Assembly (NCBI RefSeq): GCF_009184395.1
Contig: NZ_WEIC01000003.1
Location: 350,825-414,824, forward strand
Reading direction: 5' to 3'
DNA from: Amylibacter sp. SFDW26
Lineage (GTDB): Bacteria > Pseudomonadota > Alphaproteobacteria > Rhodobacterales > Rhodobacteraceae
DNA: 64,000 bases
Notes under the pieces: model-generated
Told to the model about the DNA's origin: nothing
The model's input: the letters and a program-made list of their open reading frames with translations, nothing else
Database searches by the model: none
Made by a program: the position numbers and the translations under genes
In this document: positions 1 to 8,350 of the stretch, piece by piece
Layout: the number at the start of each line of letters is the position of its first letter
Numbering within the stretch: the first letter of the stretch is position 1

Positions 1-579
1 AAAATTGGATTACCTGTTAAAGCCGCCGCACAATACGAACCGATATTACGTTGGCAAGGGTATTACGGCTTGAACTTACCAGGTGATGCCCGAACAGCGA
101 AAACGCATGGGGTGTCAGCAGTTACAACATCAGAGCCCTTCTTGCTGGAAGCCTTGGAAATGGGGTGGCGTGATGATGCGTTTTGGGTTGCCCAACATGT
201 GTTCGATGCGCAAATATTTCGCTACAATCAAACAGGCCAAATCACGGCTTTGTCCGAAGACCACATCAAAGGCCCGCCCTATTTTGCCTATAACGCAATC
301 CTTGTGGATCACGCTCCATTCAAAAGCGTAACCGCAAGGCGTGTCGATGTATCCGACAAACGCACCATATCCACCAAAGCCAGCTTTGGGTGGTGGGCCA
401 CGATTCGTCATCCATATGCTGTAGAGTTGATTAAAACAGTAGAACATTTGCAAACTGATTACGGCTGGTATGCAGGATTATTCGAGGCGGATATGTCCCC
501 AAATGCAATCCTAACACTCAATACAAATGCGGTCGTTTTAGAGGCATTACACTACAAAGCATTCGGGCCCCACCTTTAA
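1..579 (+). CDS. DUF3131 domain protein, C-terminal part (5' truncated)
   Basis: The reading frame is open from base 1 and ends at TAA 577-579, so only the last 192 residues are present. The end of the protein (NTNAVVLEALHYKAFGPHL) and the internal FGWWATIRHPYA and GWYAGLFE segments resemble the C-terminus of DUF3131 proteins, an (alpha/alpha)-barrel-like family related to glucoamylase-type folds and often linked to exopolysaccharide. The substrate is unknown and the missing N-terminus prevents any statement about a signal peptide. The next gene follows after 116 bp and has its own ribosome-binding site. The family call is by recognition. Confidence 0.7.
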   Translation, partial: KIGLPVKAAAQYEPILRWQGYYGLNLPGDARTAKTHGVSAVTTSEPFLLEALEMGWRDDAFWVAQHVFDAQIFRYNQTGQITALSEDHIKGPPYFAYNAILVDHAPFKSVTARRVDVSDKRTISTKASFGWWATIRHPYAVELIKTVEHLQTDYGWYAGLFEADMSPNAILTLNTNAVVLEALHYKAFGPHL

Positions 580-695
580 TTCAAAATGTCTGTGACAAAG
601 ATCACCAATACTGACAAAATCCCTCAACTTTAAGCTTGCCTAAGCTAAACTTTCGACTTAACCCTTCTAAAATACATTCTATATTCGGGGTCGAT

Positions 696-1751
696 ATGTC
701 AGAAAATGCAATTGAAAAATTTAAGTTTACAGGTAATGCAAAAGAATGGTTTGGGATTTGGATCGTCAATCTTTTACTGAGCATTATAACAATCGGAATT
801 TATTCGGCTTGGGCAAAAGTGCGTGCGAAGAAATATTTTTCCAACCACACATATGTTTCGGATCGTAATTTTGATTACCATGCAACGGGCAAGCAAATTC
901 TTATTGGCCGTTTGATCGTAATTGGCGGTTATATCCTCTTCAACATTGTATTAATTGCGGTCCCATTTCTGGGCTTATTCCTTTTACTTGCCCTGATCGG
1001 CCTAATGCCTTGGCTGATTGTTCGTTCAATGATGTTCAATGCGCGTATGACAAGTTTTTCCAACGTACGTTTCAATTTTGTTGGCACGGTGGGTAAAGCC
1101 TTTCTTGTTTTCTTCATCTATCCGATTTTAACAGCCCTAACAGCTTATACGACAGCTCCGTTTTTAAGCCGTGCCGTTCGTAAGTTTTCCATTAACAACC
1201 ACCGTTTGGGCACTGCAGAATTTCACTTCGACGGCCCAATTGGCCCATTCTACAAGGCCTTTTTAGTGGCTATTGCTTGGGTTGTTATCGTCGGCGGATT
1301 GGGAATGCTTGCAACTGGTTTTAACATCTTAGAGTTAGCATATGCCATGGATAATCTTGAAACAGACCCTTCAACTGCAGGCTCTATTATTGGTATGTTT
1401 TACTTGTTGTTATTCGTAGCAGTTTTACCTGCGGCGATGATTTATTTCGCTATGATCCGTAACACGGTTTATAATGCGACAACACTTACAGGTGGTCACA
1501 AATTCAACTCGACAGTTTCGGCAGGAAAAATGCTTTGGATCGCTTTATCAAGCTTTGTTGTCGTTGTTTGTACTTTGGGCTTGATGATCCCATGGGCACA
1601 GGTGCGTATGTCAAAATACCTTGCTGAGAACACCGACCTAATTCCAGGTGGGTCATTGGATGATTTCATCGGAACACAACAGGCAGAAGCATCTGCACTT
1701 GGCGATGCATTTACCGATTTGGAAGGTATCGATGTTGGCCTGCCCGTTTAA
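696..1751 (+). CDS. DUF898 (YjgN-type) multi-pass inner-membrane protein
   Basis: The 351-residue protein has the DUF898 pattern: two similar halves, each with a soluble F-x-G-x(3)-E/K-WF-like opening (FTGNAKEWFGIW near residue 10; FDGPIGPFYKAF near residue 180) followed by long hydrophobic helices. An ITIGIYSAWAKVR motif is seen in half one, and a matching LGLMIPWAQVRMSKYL in half two. The frame extends upstream to 636, but ATG 696 is preceded by GGGG at 687-690, so 696 is chosen. It lies 3 bp before an M48 peptidase gene and is surely cotranscribed with it; DUF898 and M48 genes are often paired. The biochemical function is not known. Confidence 0.85.
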   Translation: MSENAIEKFKFTGNAKEWFGIWIVNLLLSIITIGIYSAWAKVRAKKYFSNHTYVSDRNFDYHATGKQILIGRLIVIGGYILFNIVLIAVPFLGLFLLLALIGLMPWLIVRSMMFNARMTSFSNVRFNFVGTVGKAFLVFFIYPILTALTAYTTAPFLSRAVRKFSINNHRLGTAEFHFDGPIGPFYKAFLVAIAWVVIVGGLGMLATGFNILELAYAMDNLETDPSTAGSIIGMFYLLLFVAVLPAAMIYFAMIRNTVYNATTLTGGHKFNSTVSAGKMLWIALSSFVVVVCTLGLMIPWAQVRMSKYLAENTDLIPGGSLDDFIGTQQAEASALGDAFTDLEGIDVGLPV

Positions 1752-1754
1752 GAT

Positions 1755-2837
1755 ATGACGCAAAACCACAATACAGAATGCCCTGCTTTTATCGGCAGGG
1801 CATATCCAGCGTTGCAATCCAACCGAGTGGAGGCAACGCTTTTATCAAGTGTACCTTTACCATCGGAAACTGCGGATCAAGATGATTTGGCCTTAAGCAT
1901 CATAGATGAACATGGTACTGTTATAGCAACCGCACTCTTATCTCATGTTACGGTTGATCCTCCACTTGGTTCTACATCACGCCGTATAACTTTTCCTGAT
2001 GGCACCTTATTTGAAACGGATGAACACCAAGCCGTTGAAACGCTTACAGGGGAAACACACGGTTCTATATTGCACAGCCTAGAACAATTTCGCCCACGTC
2101 TTATGGTGCTTGTCGTAGCTTGTATTGCTGCTGTTTGGGTTTTGTGGCGTTTTGGTTTGGATATTTTGGTTGCGGCTGCAATTGCCTTAACACCACCAGT
2201 TGTTGTTGCACAAATTGATCGTGGAACGCTCAGTACTATTGATTTCACAATGTCAGAAGAAACATTGTTAGAAGATGCCCAACAAGCCAAAATACAGAAA
2301 ATATTTAAACGTCTACTCTCCTATTTAGATGAAGATGACATTGGCACATCAGATTTCAAACTTCTATTCCGAAGCATGCCAGATGTCGGCCCAAATGCAT
2401 TTGCATTGCCAAATGGTACAGTCGTGATCACGGATGAATTCATCGAGCAGTTCGATGATGAAGATATCTTGGCAAGCGTCTTGGGACATGAAATCGGTCA
2501 CGTCATCGAGAAGCATGGGCTGCGTCAAACTTATAGATCACTTAGCATTTATGTACTTGTCGCGTTCTTGGCTGGTGAAACTGGCCCCTTTATCGAAGAT
2601 CTGCTTCTTGAGGGTAATCTGATCATGTCGCTTGCGTATTCTCGTGAGCATGAAACATCAGCCGATCACTTTGGGCTGCATTTGGCACATGATGCTGGAT
2701 ATGATCCAAATGGCCTGAAAAAGTTTTTCGAATGGGTCACTGAAAACGCGGTTGAGCCACCGCAATGGTTATCAACGCACCCGTCCAGCACAGAGCGCGT
2801 TCAAGAAATCGATGACTTCATTAAAACGCTAAATTAG
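1755..2837 (+). CDS. M48-family membrane metallopeptidase
   Basis: A 360-residue zinc protease. The active site HEIGH is at residues 245-249, with the downstream glutamate ligand in HETSADHFG (E300), the usual M48 arrangement. A hydrophobic stretch at about 115-150 anchors it in the membrane, preceded by about 110 soluble residues that include a D-G-T-x-F-E-T type beta segment, so the layout is N-domain, membrane, periplasmic protease. The FALPNGTVVITDEFIE region (near 215-230) is typical of the M48B/BepA group, which degrades or remodels outer-membrane and other periplasmic proteins. It starts 3 bp after the DUF898 gene. Its stop overlaps the 3' end of the convergent regulator gene by 4 bp. 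Confidence 0.9.
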   Translation: MTQNHNTECPAFIGRAYPALQSNRVEATLLSSVPLPSETADQDDLALSIIDEHGTVIATALLSHVTVDPPLGSTSRRITFPDGTLFETDEHQAVETLTGETHGSILHSLEQFRPRLMVLVVACIAAVWVLWRFGLDILVAAAIALTPPVVVAQIDRGTLSTIDFTMSEETLLEDAQQAKIQKIFKRLLSYLDEDDIGTSDFKLLFRSMPDVGPNAFALPNGTVVITDEFIEQFDDEDILASVLGHEIGHVIEKHGLRQTYRSLSIYVLVAFLAGETGPFIEDLLLEGNLIMSLAYSREHETSADHFGLHLAHDAGYDPNGLKKFFEWVTENAVEPPQWLSTHPSSTERVQEIDDFIKTLN

Positions 2838-3754
2838 ATGCGCGAATAGGCCTTTTTCAAAGTAGGCCATTGCTGAAATATCTTTTGGTCTTCATCATAG
2901 GGCCAAAGTTTTAATTCATAGACTTTTGCGGGTTCTAGCTGACCATCGACAGATGTGCGCTCATAGCTTTCGTGGTCTTTGACGAACTCAAACCCAAGCC
3001 CTTCGCAAAGCTTTTCTCCCTCCATCGAGTAGGCAACAGCGCAAATGGCTTCCGTAATTATACCCGCTTCGGCAATACCCGCAATCTGATCAAAGAATGC
3101 GTTTAACATCATCACGCGGGTTTTATAATTTCGGTCTGACAAGATCACCGATAGATCAAGGAAATAGATTTTATAACACCCAGGCAATCCCAACAGTTCA
3201 ATATTCTTTGACGACAGTTTGGAATTATAGGATTTCCCAGAAACGATCTGGTTATACGCCTCATCCTTTACGGGGATGAAAAACCAATAACCCACGATAT
3301 CCGAATTGTTACGCACCAAAATGCGCCCACAATCGGCCAACATTTCATGCAGTTGAACCCATTGTTTATGACTACCTAGAGCATCGTCAGAAATGCTTTC
3401 AATGGTTTCATCATCCAGATCAATTAGTTTTGTGGTCAGCGTGTCAAAATCCAACCCCATTTGCAGGCAATGACTGAAGTCATGCACCTCGTATGATTTG
3501 CTGTTGTGCACATCGCTAACCTCGGATTTTTGAACAGAGGCGCGGATCAATTCTTCGAAGTCATCGATCCCAATTTGCAATTCACGTCGAAGCGCAATGA
3601 TATGATGAACCTGTGGGACGACACCCATATTTTCCCAACGACCAACAGTACGTGCGGTCGCCCCAACACGGCGCGCTAGTTCTTGTTGTGTCAGCCCACT
3701 TGATTTTCTTTTTGCAAAAATCTCCCTGCTCAACGGGGTTTCTTTTTTATTCAT
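2834..3754 (-). CDS. XRE-family regulator with C-terminal acyltransferase-like domain
   Basis: A 306-residue protein. Residues about 8-65 form a Cro/C1-type helix-turn-helix (LTQQELARRVGATARTVGRWE). The C-terminal 200 residues look GNAT-like: GRILVRNNSDIVGYWFFIP resembles strand beta2-beta4, and ICAVAYSMEGEKLCEGLGFEFV has the C-terminal 'G-F' ending common to acetyltransferases. Whether it binds acyl-CoA is not evident, since no clear Q/R-x-x-G-x-G/A loop is visible. The gene converges on the M48 peptidase and has no operon partner. The function of the tail could be sensing or catalysis. The HTH call is firm, the second domain is inference. Confidence 0.75.
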   Translation of the reverse strand: MNKKETPLSREIFAKRKSSGLTQQELARRVGATARTVGRWENMGVVPQVHHIIALRRELQIGIDDFEELIRASVQKSEVSDVHNSKSYEVHDFSHCLQMGLDFDTLTTKLIDLDDETIESISDDALGSHKQWVQLHEMLADCGRILVRNNSDIVGYWFFIPVKDEAYNQIVSGKSYNSKLSSKNIELLGLPGCYKIYFLDLSVILSDRNYKTRVMMLNAFFDQIAGIAEAGIITEAICAVAYSMEGEKLCEGLGFEFVKDHESYERTSVDGQLEPAKVYELKLWPYDEDQKIFQQWPTLKKAYSRI

Positions 3755-3965
3755 TTTTAGCCTGCCACCCCAGTTTTAAAGCACTTAGTCGGGAATTTGA
3801 AATCGGACACTGATGTCTACTACGTCCTATCTTACCACAATAAAAAACCTACTTATACATGACTGAATCCATTATCCTTGTAAGCGTCAAAGTAAGCATA
3901 TTAAATTCAATATTAGAATTTTAATTTTGATCTTTATAGTGGTTTAACGAGTACTTTTTATACAT

Positions 3966-4003
3966 AGGGTGGTTTTTGACGGTCTTCCTGCAAGAACCAC
4001 CCT
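3966..4003 (-). terminator. Long inverted repeat after the GST gene
   Basis: Perfect 9-bp arms AGGGTGGTT (3966-3974) and AACCACCCT (3995-4003) enclose 20 nt. It lies 5 bp beyond the GST stop on the minus strand. The T-run (ATTTTT) is on the plus side, so it is a better plus-strand terminator by form, although no plus-strand gene precedes it. A role in ending GST transcription is likely but not certain. Confidence 0.5.
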
Positions 4004-4007
4004 ATTT

Positions 4008-4673
4008 TTAAGGCTTTATAGCACCACCCACACTAATTTGAGTTTGTCCTGACATACATTTTTCAATTGCGGGTCGTGCGGCACATAGATCAAAACACAT
4101 TTTAATTGCAGGATACCGTTTCAAAATATCATCCATAGGTACAAACCATGTAATCAACATAACCAGATAGATATCAGCAAAGCTGAAGCGGTCACCCAAA
4201 TGATAAGGTCCATTTTTTTGTAGATAAACTTCTACGCACTCCCATGCATCGTAAAGGTTTTCCACTGCGGTCGCTTTAAACGCAGCTTCGGTTTCCAATG
4301 ACTGTCCAAAGCGGTCAGGGTAATAAAACGTCCGGTAAAATGCTTGAACAGTATTGGACAAATAAATTAGTGATTGCAGGAATGCTCCGCGTAAAGGGTC
4401 ATTTGATAATGGTGCAAGGGCATCAAGCCCATGATGATCAATCAGATACAATCCTATCGCAGCAGATTCGTATATCACTTCTCCCTTAGGCGTAATCAAA
4501 GTTGGCACACGTCCTGTTGGGTTCACCTTTAGATAGTCCGCACCTCTATTTTCACTAGCTTCAATATCAATGGAAACCAATTTATACGGCAAACCAGCCT
4601 CTTCCAGAACTGCCTGAGGGGCAAAGCTTGCTGTGCCTTCAGACCAATAAAGTGTATACATATTATGTGCCAT
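4008..4673 (-). CDS. Glutathione S-transferase family protein
   Basis: A 221-residue two-domain GST. The N-terminal thioredoxin-like half has the signature NPTGRVPTLITPKGEVIYESAAI (from about residue 50), in which VPTL carries the cis-proline and ESAA binds the glutathione gamma-glutamyl group. The helical C-terminal half contains YHLGDRFSFADIYLVMLITW with the conserved N-capping/aspartate motif. The frame runs back to 4766, but that part overlaps the upstream gene and lacks family similarity; ATG 4673 (MAHNMYTLYW) or ATG 4661 fit family length. The substrate is unknown. The 5' end lies 46 bp from the stop of the next minus-strand gene. Confidence 0.88.
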   Translation of the reverse strand: MAHNMYTLYWSEGTASFAPQAVLEEAGLPYKLVSIDIEASENRGADYLKVNPTGRVPTLITPKGEVIYESAAIGLYLIDHHGLDALAPLSNDPLRGAFLQSLIYLSNTVQAFYRTFYYPDRFGQSLETEAAFKATAVENLYDAWECVEVYLQKNGPYHLGDRFSFADIYLVMLITWFVPMDDILKRYPAIKMCFDLCAARPAIEKCMSGQTQISVGGAIKP

Positions 4674-4719
4674 ATAGTGAGTGATACCAAACGTTAGAGT
4701 ACTTATTTTACGGGCACAA

Positions 4720-5427
4720 CTATTTGAAACGGTTATTGGCAACAGGTTCGTTGAATTTCGTATCAAGGTTAGATTGCAATAATTTTGATGCTGCGTATTT
4801 CACGCTGCGCGTCGACTTGGTGTCTTTGATTAATTGATCATAGAAAGCCGTATCATAGCTATAAGCTCCGCCAGTCAGTAGGTCAGCTTCTAAGCGTAAA
4901 TCACACTGTCTCTTTTCATCGACACTGCAAGGTATATGGGAATTATAGCCCTGCTCTAAATGCCGTGTTTCATGGATAAGGACACCCGCTATTTCGACAG
5001 GATTGCTGGTCCGTAGCTTATCAATGTTGATATCAACCTGATGTGCTTCGAAATAACTGATGCCAGAGTAGCCAAACATTAATCTCTGACTGAAAATTGG
5101 ATTAACCCGTTTCATCCAATCGTAAAAATCAAATTTTTCAGGCTCAACAGTCATCCTATCAATAAGGAATATTGCATGTGCTAACTTCGCCTTGGCTGTT
5201 TCACACTCAAACAACTCAAAACTCCATGTTTCATCAAACTGAAAGTCGTTTTGGTATTTGGATTGCCACAGCATATTCAATTCAGCGCATTCCCCTTTAG
5301 ACAGGTTGAAATCTGTATTGCGCGCAGGGGAGAGAATATAAAGGAGCAGGGCGATAAACCCAAAAAACAGCACAAAAGAGCGTAACTCTTTTCTTTGTGC
5401 TTTTATTCTGCCTAAACTGTCGAACAT
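4720..5427 (-). CDS. Putative membrane-anchored HExxH metallopeptidase (unassigned)
   Basis: From ATG 5427 this is 235 residues (the frame extends to 5496). One hydrophobic helix near residues 17-35 (FVLFFGFIALLLYIL) anchors it, with most of the chain outside. The motif IHETRHLEQG places H152-E153-x-x-H156, and RLEADLLTG with E180 could supply a third zinc ligand, so a gluzincin-type fold is plausible. C167 and C175 flank the segment between these motifs. I do not recognise a named family. There is no evident partner; the GST gene follows 46 bp downstream and may be cotranscribed. Confidence 0.6.
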   Translation of the reverse strand: MFDSLGRIKAQRKELRSFVLFFGFIALLLYILSPARNTDFNLSKGECAELNMLWQSKYQNDFQFDETWSFELFECETAKAKLAHAIFLIDRMTVEPEKFDFYDWMKRVNPIFSQRLMFGYSGISYFEAHQVDINIDKLRTSNPVEIAGVLIHETRHLEQGYNSHIPCSVDEKRQCDLRLEADLLTGGAYSYDTAFYDQLIKDTKSTRSVKYAASKLLQSNLDTKFNEPVANNRFK

Positions 5428-5521
5428 ACGGGTAGTATAAAACAAACCACAGGTGCGTATAGATGCGTAACGCATTGTTGACTCTGTCACCAACACCCGT
5501 TACATCCCCGCTAAATCCATA

Positions 5522-5590
5522 GGAAGTGCCAAACTTCCGGTCTTGAACTGATCAAGATCGCCACCAGTCAGCGAGTTTCGCCCACTGGTG
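5522..5590 (+). ncRNA. Three consecutive stem-loops upstream of ffh (candidate leader RNA)
   Basis: Three adjacent perfect inverted repeats lie in 69 nt: GGAAGT 5522-5527 with ACTTCC 5533-5538, TCTTGA 5541-5546 with TCAAGA 5552-5557, and CACCAGT 5562-5568 with ACTGGTG 5584-5590. They end 64 bp before the ffh start and no gene overlaps them. A structured 5' leader of ffh or a small RNA is possible. Strand and function are inferred from the neighbouring ffh gene. Confidence 0.35.
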
Positions 5591-5654
5591 TGTTTTGCGT
5601 TTGGCCAACCACTTCCTATATTGATGAAATGATAACGGTCGAAAGGGGCCTGAT

Positions 5655-7166
5655 ATGTTTGAGAATTTATCCGATCGCCTCTCTGGCGTCTTTGACAAGC
5701 TTACAAAACAAGGTGCTTTGTCAGATGAAGATGTATCCGTTGCGTTGCGCGAAGTGCGCGTTGCCCTGTTAGAGGCTGACGTATCCCTGTCTGTTGCGCG
5801 TGATTTTATCAAAGCTATTCAGGAAAAAGCCACAGGTCAGAATGTTACGAAATCCGTAACACCGGGCCAACAAGTTGTGAAAATCGTTCACGACGAAATG
5901 GTGCACTTCCTATCAGGCGAAGATGCAAATGCGGGTCAGTTGAAAATTGACAACCCACCTGCCCCAATCTTGATGGTTGGTTTGCAAGGGGGTGGTAAAA
6001 CAACCACCACAGCAAAACTTGCAAAACGCCTGCTTGAAAAAGAGAAGAAAAAAGTCCTGATGGCGTCTTTGGACACCAACCGCCCAGCGGCGATGGAACA
6101 GTTGGCAATTTTGGGTACGCAGATTGGTGTGGACACATTGCCAATCGTCAAAGGTGAAAGCGCTGTAAAAATTGCAAAGCGTGCAAAACAACAAGCGGCT
6201 TTGGGCGGCTATGATGTTTACATGCTGGATACTGCTGGTCGTCTGTCCATTGATGACGCGCTTATGGCAGAGGTTGAAGCTGTTCGTGATGTGGCAACAC
6301 CGCGTGAGACATTGTTGGTGGTGGATGGCCTGACAGGTCAAGATGCTGTGCATACGGCAGAAAACTTTGACGAACGTATTGGCATTTCAGGCGTGGTTCT
6401 AACACGTATGGATGGTGATGGCCGTGGTGGTGCAGCACTTTCTATGAAAGCTGTGACTGGGAAACCGATTAAATTCGTTGGTCTTGGCGAAAAGATGGAC
6501 GCGTTGGAAGAGTTCCATCCAGAACGTGTTGCTGGCCGTATTTTGGGCATGGGCGATATCGTATCGTTGGTGGAAAAAGCTCAAGAGACCATTGAGGCTG
6601 AACAAGCTGAGCGCATGATGAAGCGCTTTAAAAAGGGTCAGTTCAATATGAACGACCTACGCTCACAGCTTGAGCAGATGATGAAGATGGGCGGTATGCA
6701 AGGCGTGATGGGCATGTTGCCTGGCATGAAAGGCATGTCGAAAAAGATCGAAGAAGCCGGCGGAATTGATGACAAAGTGTTCACGCGCCAAATCGCTTTG
6801 ATCCAATCCATGACCAAAAAAGAACGCGCCAACCCGCAAATCATGCAAGCCAGCCGTAAAAAGCGTGTGGCGGCGGGCGCTGGTCTGTCTGTTTCCGAAT
6901 TGAACCAACTTTTGAAAATGCAGCGCCAAATGGGCGACATGATGAAGAAGATGGGCAAAGGTGGCATGTTGAAACAAGCCATGAAGGGCATGATGGGCAA
7001 AGGCGGCGATATGCCTGAGATGCCTAAGGATATGGATCCGGGCAAAATGGATCTAAAGGCCATGGAAGAAGCGGCCAAGAAAATGAACAAAGTGCCAGGT
7101 GGTTTGCCTGGTTTGGGCGGTGGCAGCTTGCCACTTGGCCTGTCAGGGTTCGGTAAGAAGAAATGA
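5655..7166 (+). CDS. ffh: Signal recognition particle GTPase Ffh
   Basis: A 503-residue SRP54 protein. It has an N domain (1-90), a GTPase domain with the P-loop GLQGGGKTT (109-117), DTAGR (192-196) and TRMDGDGRGG (about 250-259), and a methionine-rich M domain from about 300 that binds SRP RNA and signal sequences. The C-terminus adds a long Met/Gly/Lys-rich tail, common in alphaproteobacteria. With 4.5S RNA and FtsY it delivers nascent membrane proteins to the translocon. No 4.5S RNA gene is seen in the window. SD-like AAAGGGG lies at 5641-5647, 7 nt before ATG. The stop overlaps the next gene by ATGA. Confidence 0.98.
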   Translation: MFENLSDRLSGVFDKLTKQGALSDEDVSVALREVRVALLEADVSLSVARDFIKAIQEKATGQNVTKSVTPGQQVVKIVHDEMVHFLSGEDANAGQLKIDNPPAPILMVGLQGGGKTTTTAKLAKRLLEKEKKKVLMASLDTNRPAAMEQLAILGTQIGVDTLPIVKGESAVKIAKRAKQQAALGGYDVYMLDTAGRLSIDDALMAEVEAVRDVATPRETLLVVDGLTGQDAVHTAENFDERIGISGVVLTRMDGDGRGGAALSMKAVTGKPIKFVGLGEKMDALEEFHPERVAGRILGMGDIVSLVEKAQETIEAEQAERMMKRFKKGQFNMNDLRSQLEQMMKMGGMQGVMGMLPGMKGMSKKIEEAGGIDDKVFTRQIALIQSMTKKERANPQIMQASRKKRVAAGAGLSVSELNQLLKMQRQMGDMMKKMGKGGMLKQAMKGMMGKGGDMPEMPKDMDPGKMDLKAMEEAAKKMNKVPGGLPGLGGGSLPLGLSGFGKKK

Positions 7167-7498
7167 TCACTTGTTCGCTGACATATGTGATCGACCCTTA
7201 CAAAGTGGACGATTTTGAGACCTACGCGAAAGCGTGGATTCATCTGGTGAATAAACTGGGTGGCACGCATCACGGTTATTGGTTCCCGCATGAAGGTGCG
7301 AACAACATCGCATATTGCCATTTCTCGTTCCCATCATTGGCAGCTTACGAAGATTACCGTGAACGCATGGCGGCAGACGCTGAATGCCAAGCGGCCTATG
7401 CTTTTGCAGAAAAAACACGTTGTATCATTTCATACGAGCGCAGCTTTACGCGCCCTGTTTTGGAAGGTGCGTCACCACAGGAGCTTGGATTGGTATGA
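7163..7498 (+). CDS. NIPSNAP family protein
   Basis: A 111-residue dimeric alpha/beta-barrel (ferredoxin-like) protein. The pattern opens with MITCSLTYVIDPYKVDDFETYAKAW-type strand-helix, then GGTHHGYWFPHEG and a middle F-x-S-L-A-A-Y-E-D-Y-R helix, as in NIPSNAP proteins. Molecular role is unknown; the family fold resembles antibiotic-biosynthesis monooxygenases but no catalytic residues are obvious. It is translationally coupled at both ends: ATGA with ffh (7163-7166) and ATGA with the GNAT gene (7495-7498). Confidence 0.8.
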   Translation: MITCSLTYVIDPYKVDDFETYAKAWIHLVNKLGGTHHGYWFPHEGANNIAYCHFSFPSLAAYEDYRERMAADAECQAAYAFAEKTRCIISYERSFTRPVLEGASPQELGLV

Positions 7499-8004
7499 TA
7501 CAGCCAATTGAAACCGAGCGCCTGATTTTGCGCCGCCCTGCACCGCGTGACCAAGACATCTGTGTGGATTTCTTTATGTCCGAACGTGCTGCGGGCGTTG
7601 GCGGCCCTTTTGATCTGCACGCAGCATGGCGTCACTTTGCTTATGAGCTTGGTCATTGGGAAATCAATAACTTTGGCATGTGGGCTGTCACAATGAAGGG
7701 TGATGATACCATCCTTGGCTTGATCGGCCCTTGGCATCCTGCGGATTGGCCAGAGCGTGAAATCGGTTGGATGGTCTTTGGAAACGCCGAAGGTAAAAGC
7801 ATTGCATATGAGGCAGCAGAAGCTGCCATCAAACATGCCCGTACAGAATTGGGTTGGACTGATTTCGTCAGCTATATCAGCGAAGGTTTAGATCGCTCTA
7901 TCGCATTGGCTGAACGCCTTGGCGCCGCTTTGGATAAAAATGCCAAAGGCCCAGAAGCACACCCATGCCTTGTTTACCGTCACCCTATGCAGGAGGCTTT
8001 ATGA
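7495..8004 (+). CDS. GNAT family N-acetyltransferase (RimJ/RimL-like)
   Basis: A 169-residue protein that begins IETERLILRRP, the standard RimJ/RimL opening. The expected acyl-CoA region is EIGWMVFGNAEGKSIAYEAAEAAI (about 84-107) and it ends with a SIALAERLGA helix. The track-length frame starts at 7384 but ATG 7495 overlaps the NIPSNAP stop by ATGA and fits the family. The acceptor substrate is unknown; in related gene orders it sits in the ffh to rpsP cluster. Translational coupling with both neighbours suggests one transcript with ffh. Confidence 0.88.
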   Translation: MIQPIETERLILRRPAPRDQDICVDFFMSERAAGVGGPFDLHAAWRHFAYELGHWEINNFGMWAVTMKGDDTILGLIGPWHPADWPEREIGWMVFGNAEGKSIAYEAAEAAIKHARTELGWTDFVSYISEGLDRSIALAERLGAALDKNAKGPEAHPCLVYRHPMQEAL

Positions 8005-8303
8005 TGCCTGATGATGTTATTGAACTTGCCGCAGATGTTCTGAAAGGACACCGCGAAAGTATTGATCGTTTGGATGCCGTGTTGATTTATACTTTGGCCG
8101 AACGGTTCAAGCACACCAAAGCTGTTGGCGTGCTGAAAGCAGAACATACACTTCCGCCATCTGACCCGATGCGCGAAGCCCACCAAATCGAACGTTTGCA
8201 ACGCATGGCGTTAGATGCAGACTTAGACCCTGAGTTCGCTAAGAAGTTTTTGAACTTCATCATTAGCGAAGTCATCCAACACCATAAGAAACACCAAGAA
8301 TGA
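8001..8303 (+). CDS. Chorismate mutase (AroQ class)
   Basis: A 100-residue all-helical AroQ-type protein converting chorismate to prephenate for phenylalanine and tyrosine. The helix-1 pattern IDRLDAVLIYTLAERFKHTKAVG matches the I-D-x-L-D-x-x-L-x-x-L-L-x-x-R core, with conserved K (HTKAVGVLKAE) and a C-terminal helix FAKKFLNFIISEVIQHH. ATG 8001 is preceded by AGGAGG at 7991-7996 and overlaps the GNAT stop (ATGA), so this start is preferred over 7965. Confidence 0.92.
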   Translation: MMPDDVIELAADVLKGHRESIDRLDAVLIYTLAERFKHTKAVGVLKAEHTLPPSDPMREAHQIERLQRMALDADLDPEFAKKFLNFIISEVIQHHKKHQE

Positions 8304-8350
8304 ACGCAGTAAGCACTGCACTCAAATAGCTACTTTAGGAGAAATACATC

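Noticed and set aside
5845..6353. Minus-strand reading frames of 99-146 residues inside ffh
   Set aside because: They mirror the ffh codons, lack Shine-Dalgarno sites and recognisable domains, and lie entirely inside a certain gene.
6638..7321. A 227-residue minus-strand frame at the ffh 3' end
   Set aside because: It is the shadow of the Met/Gly-rich M domain and spans the ffh/NIPSNAP junction.
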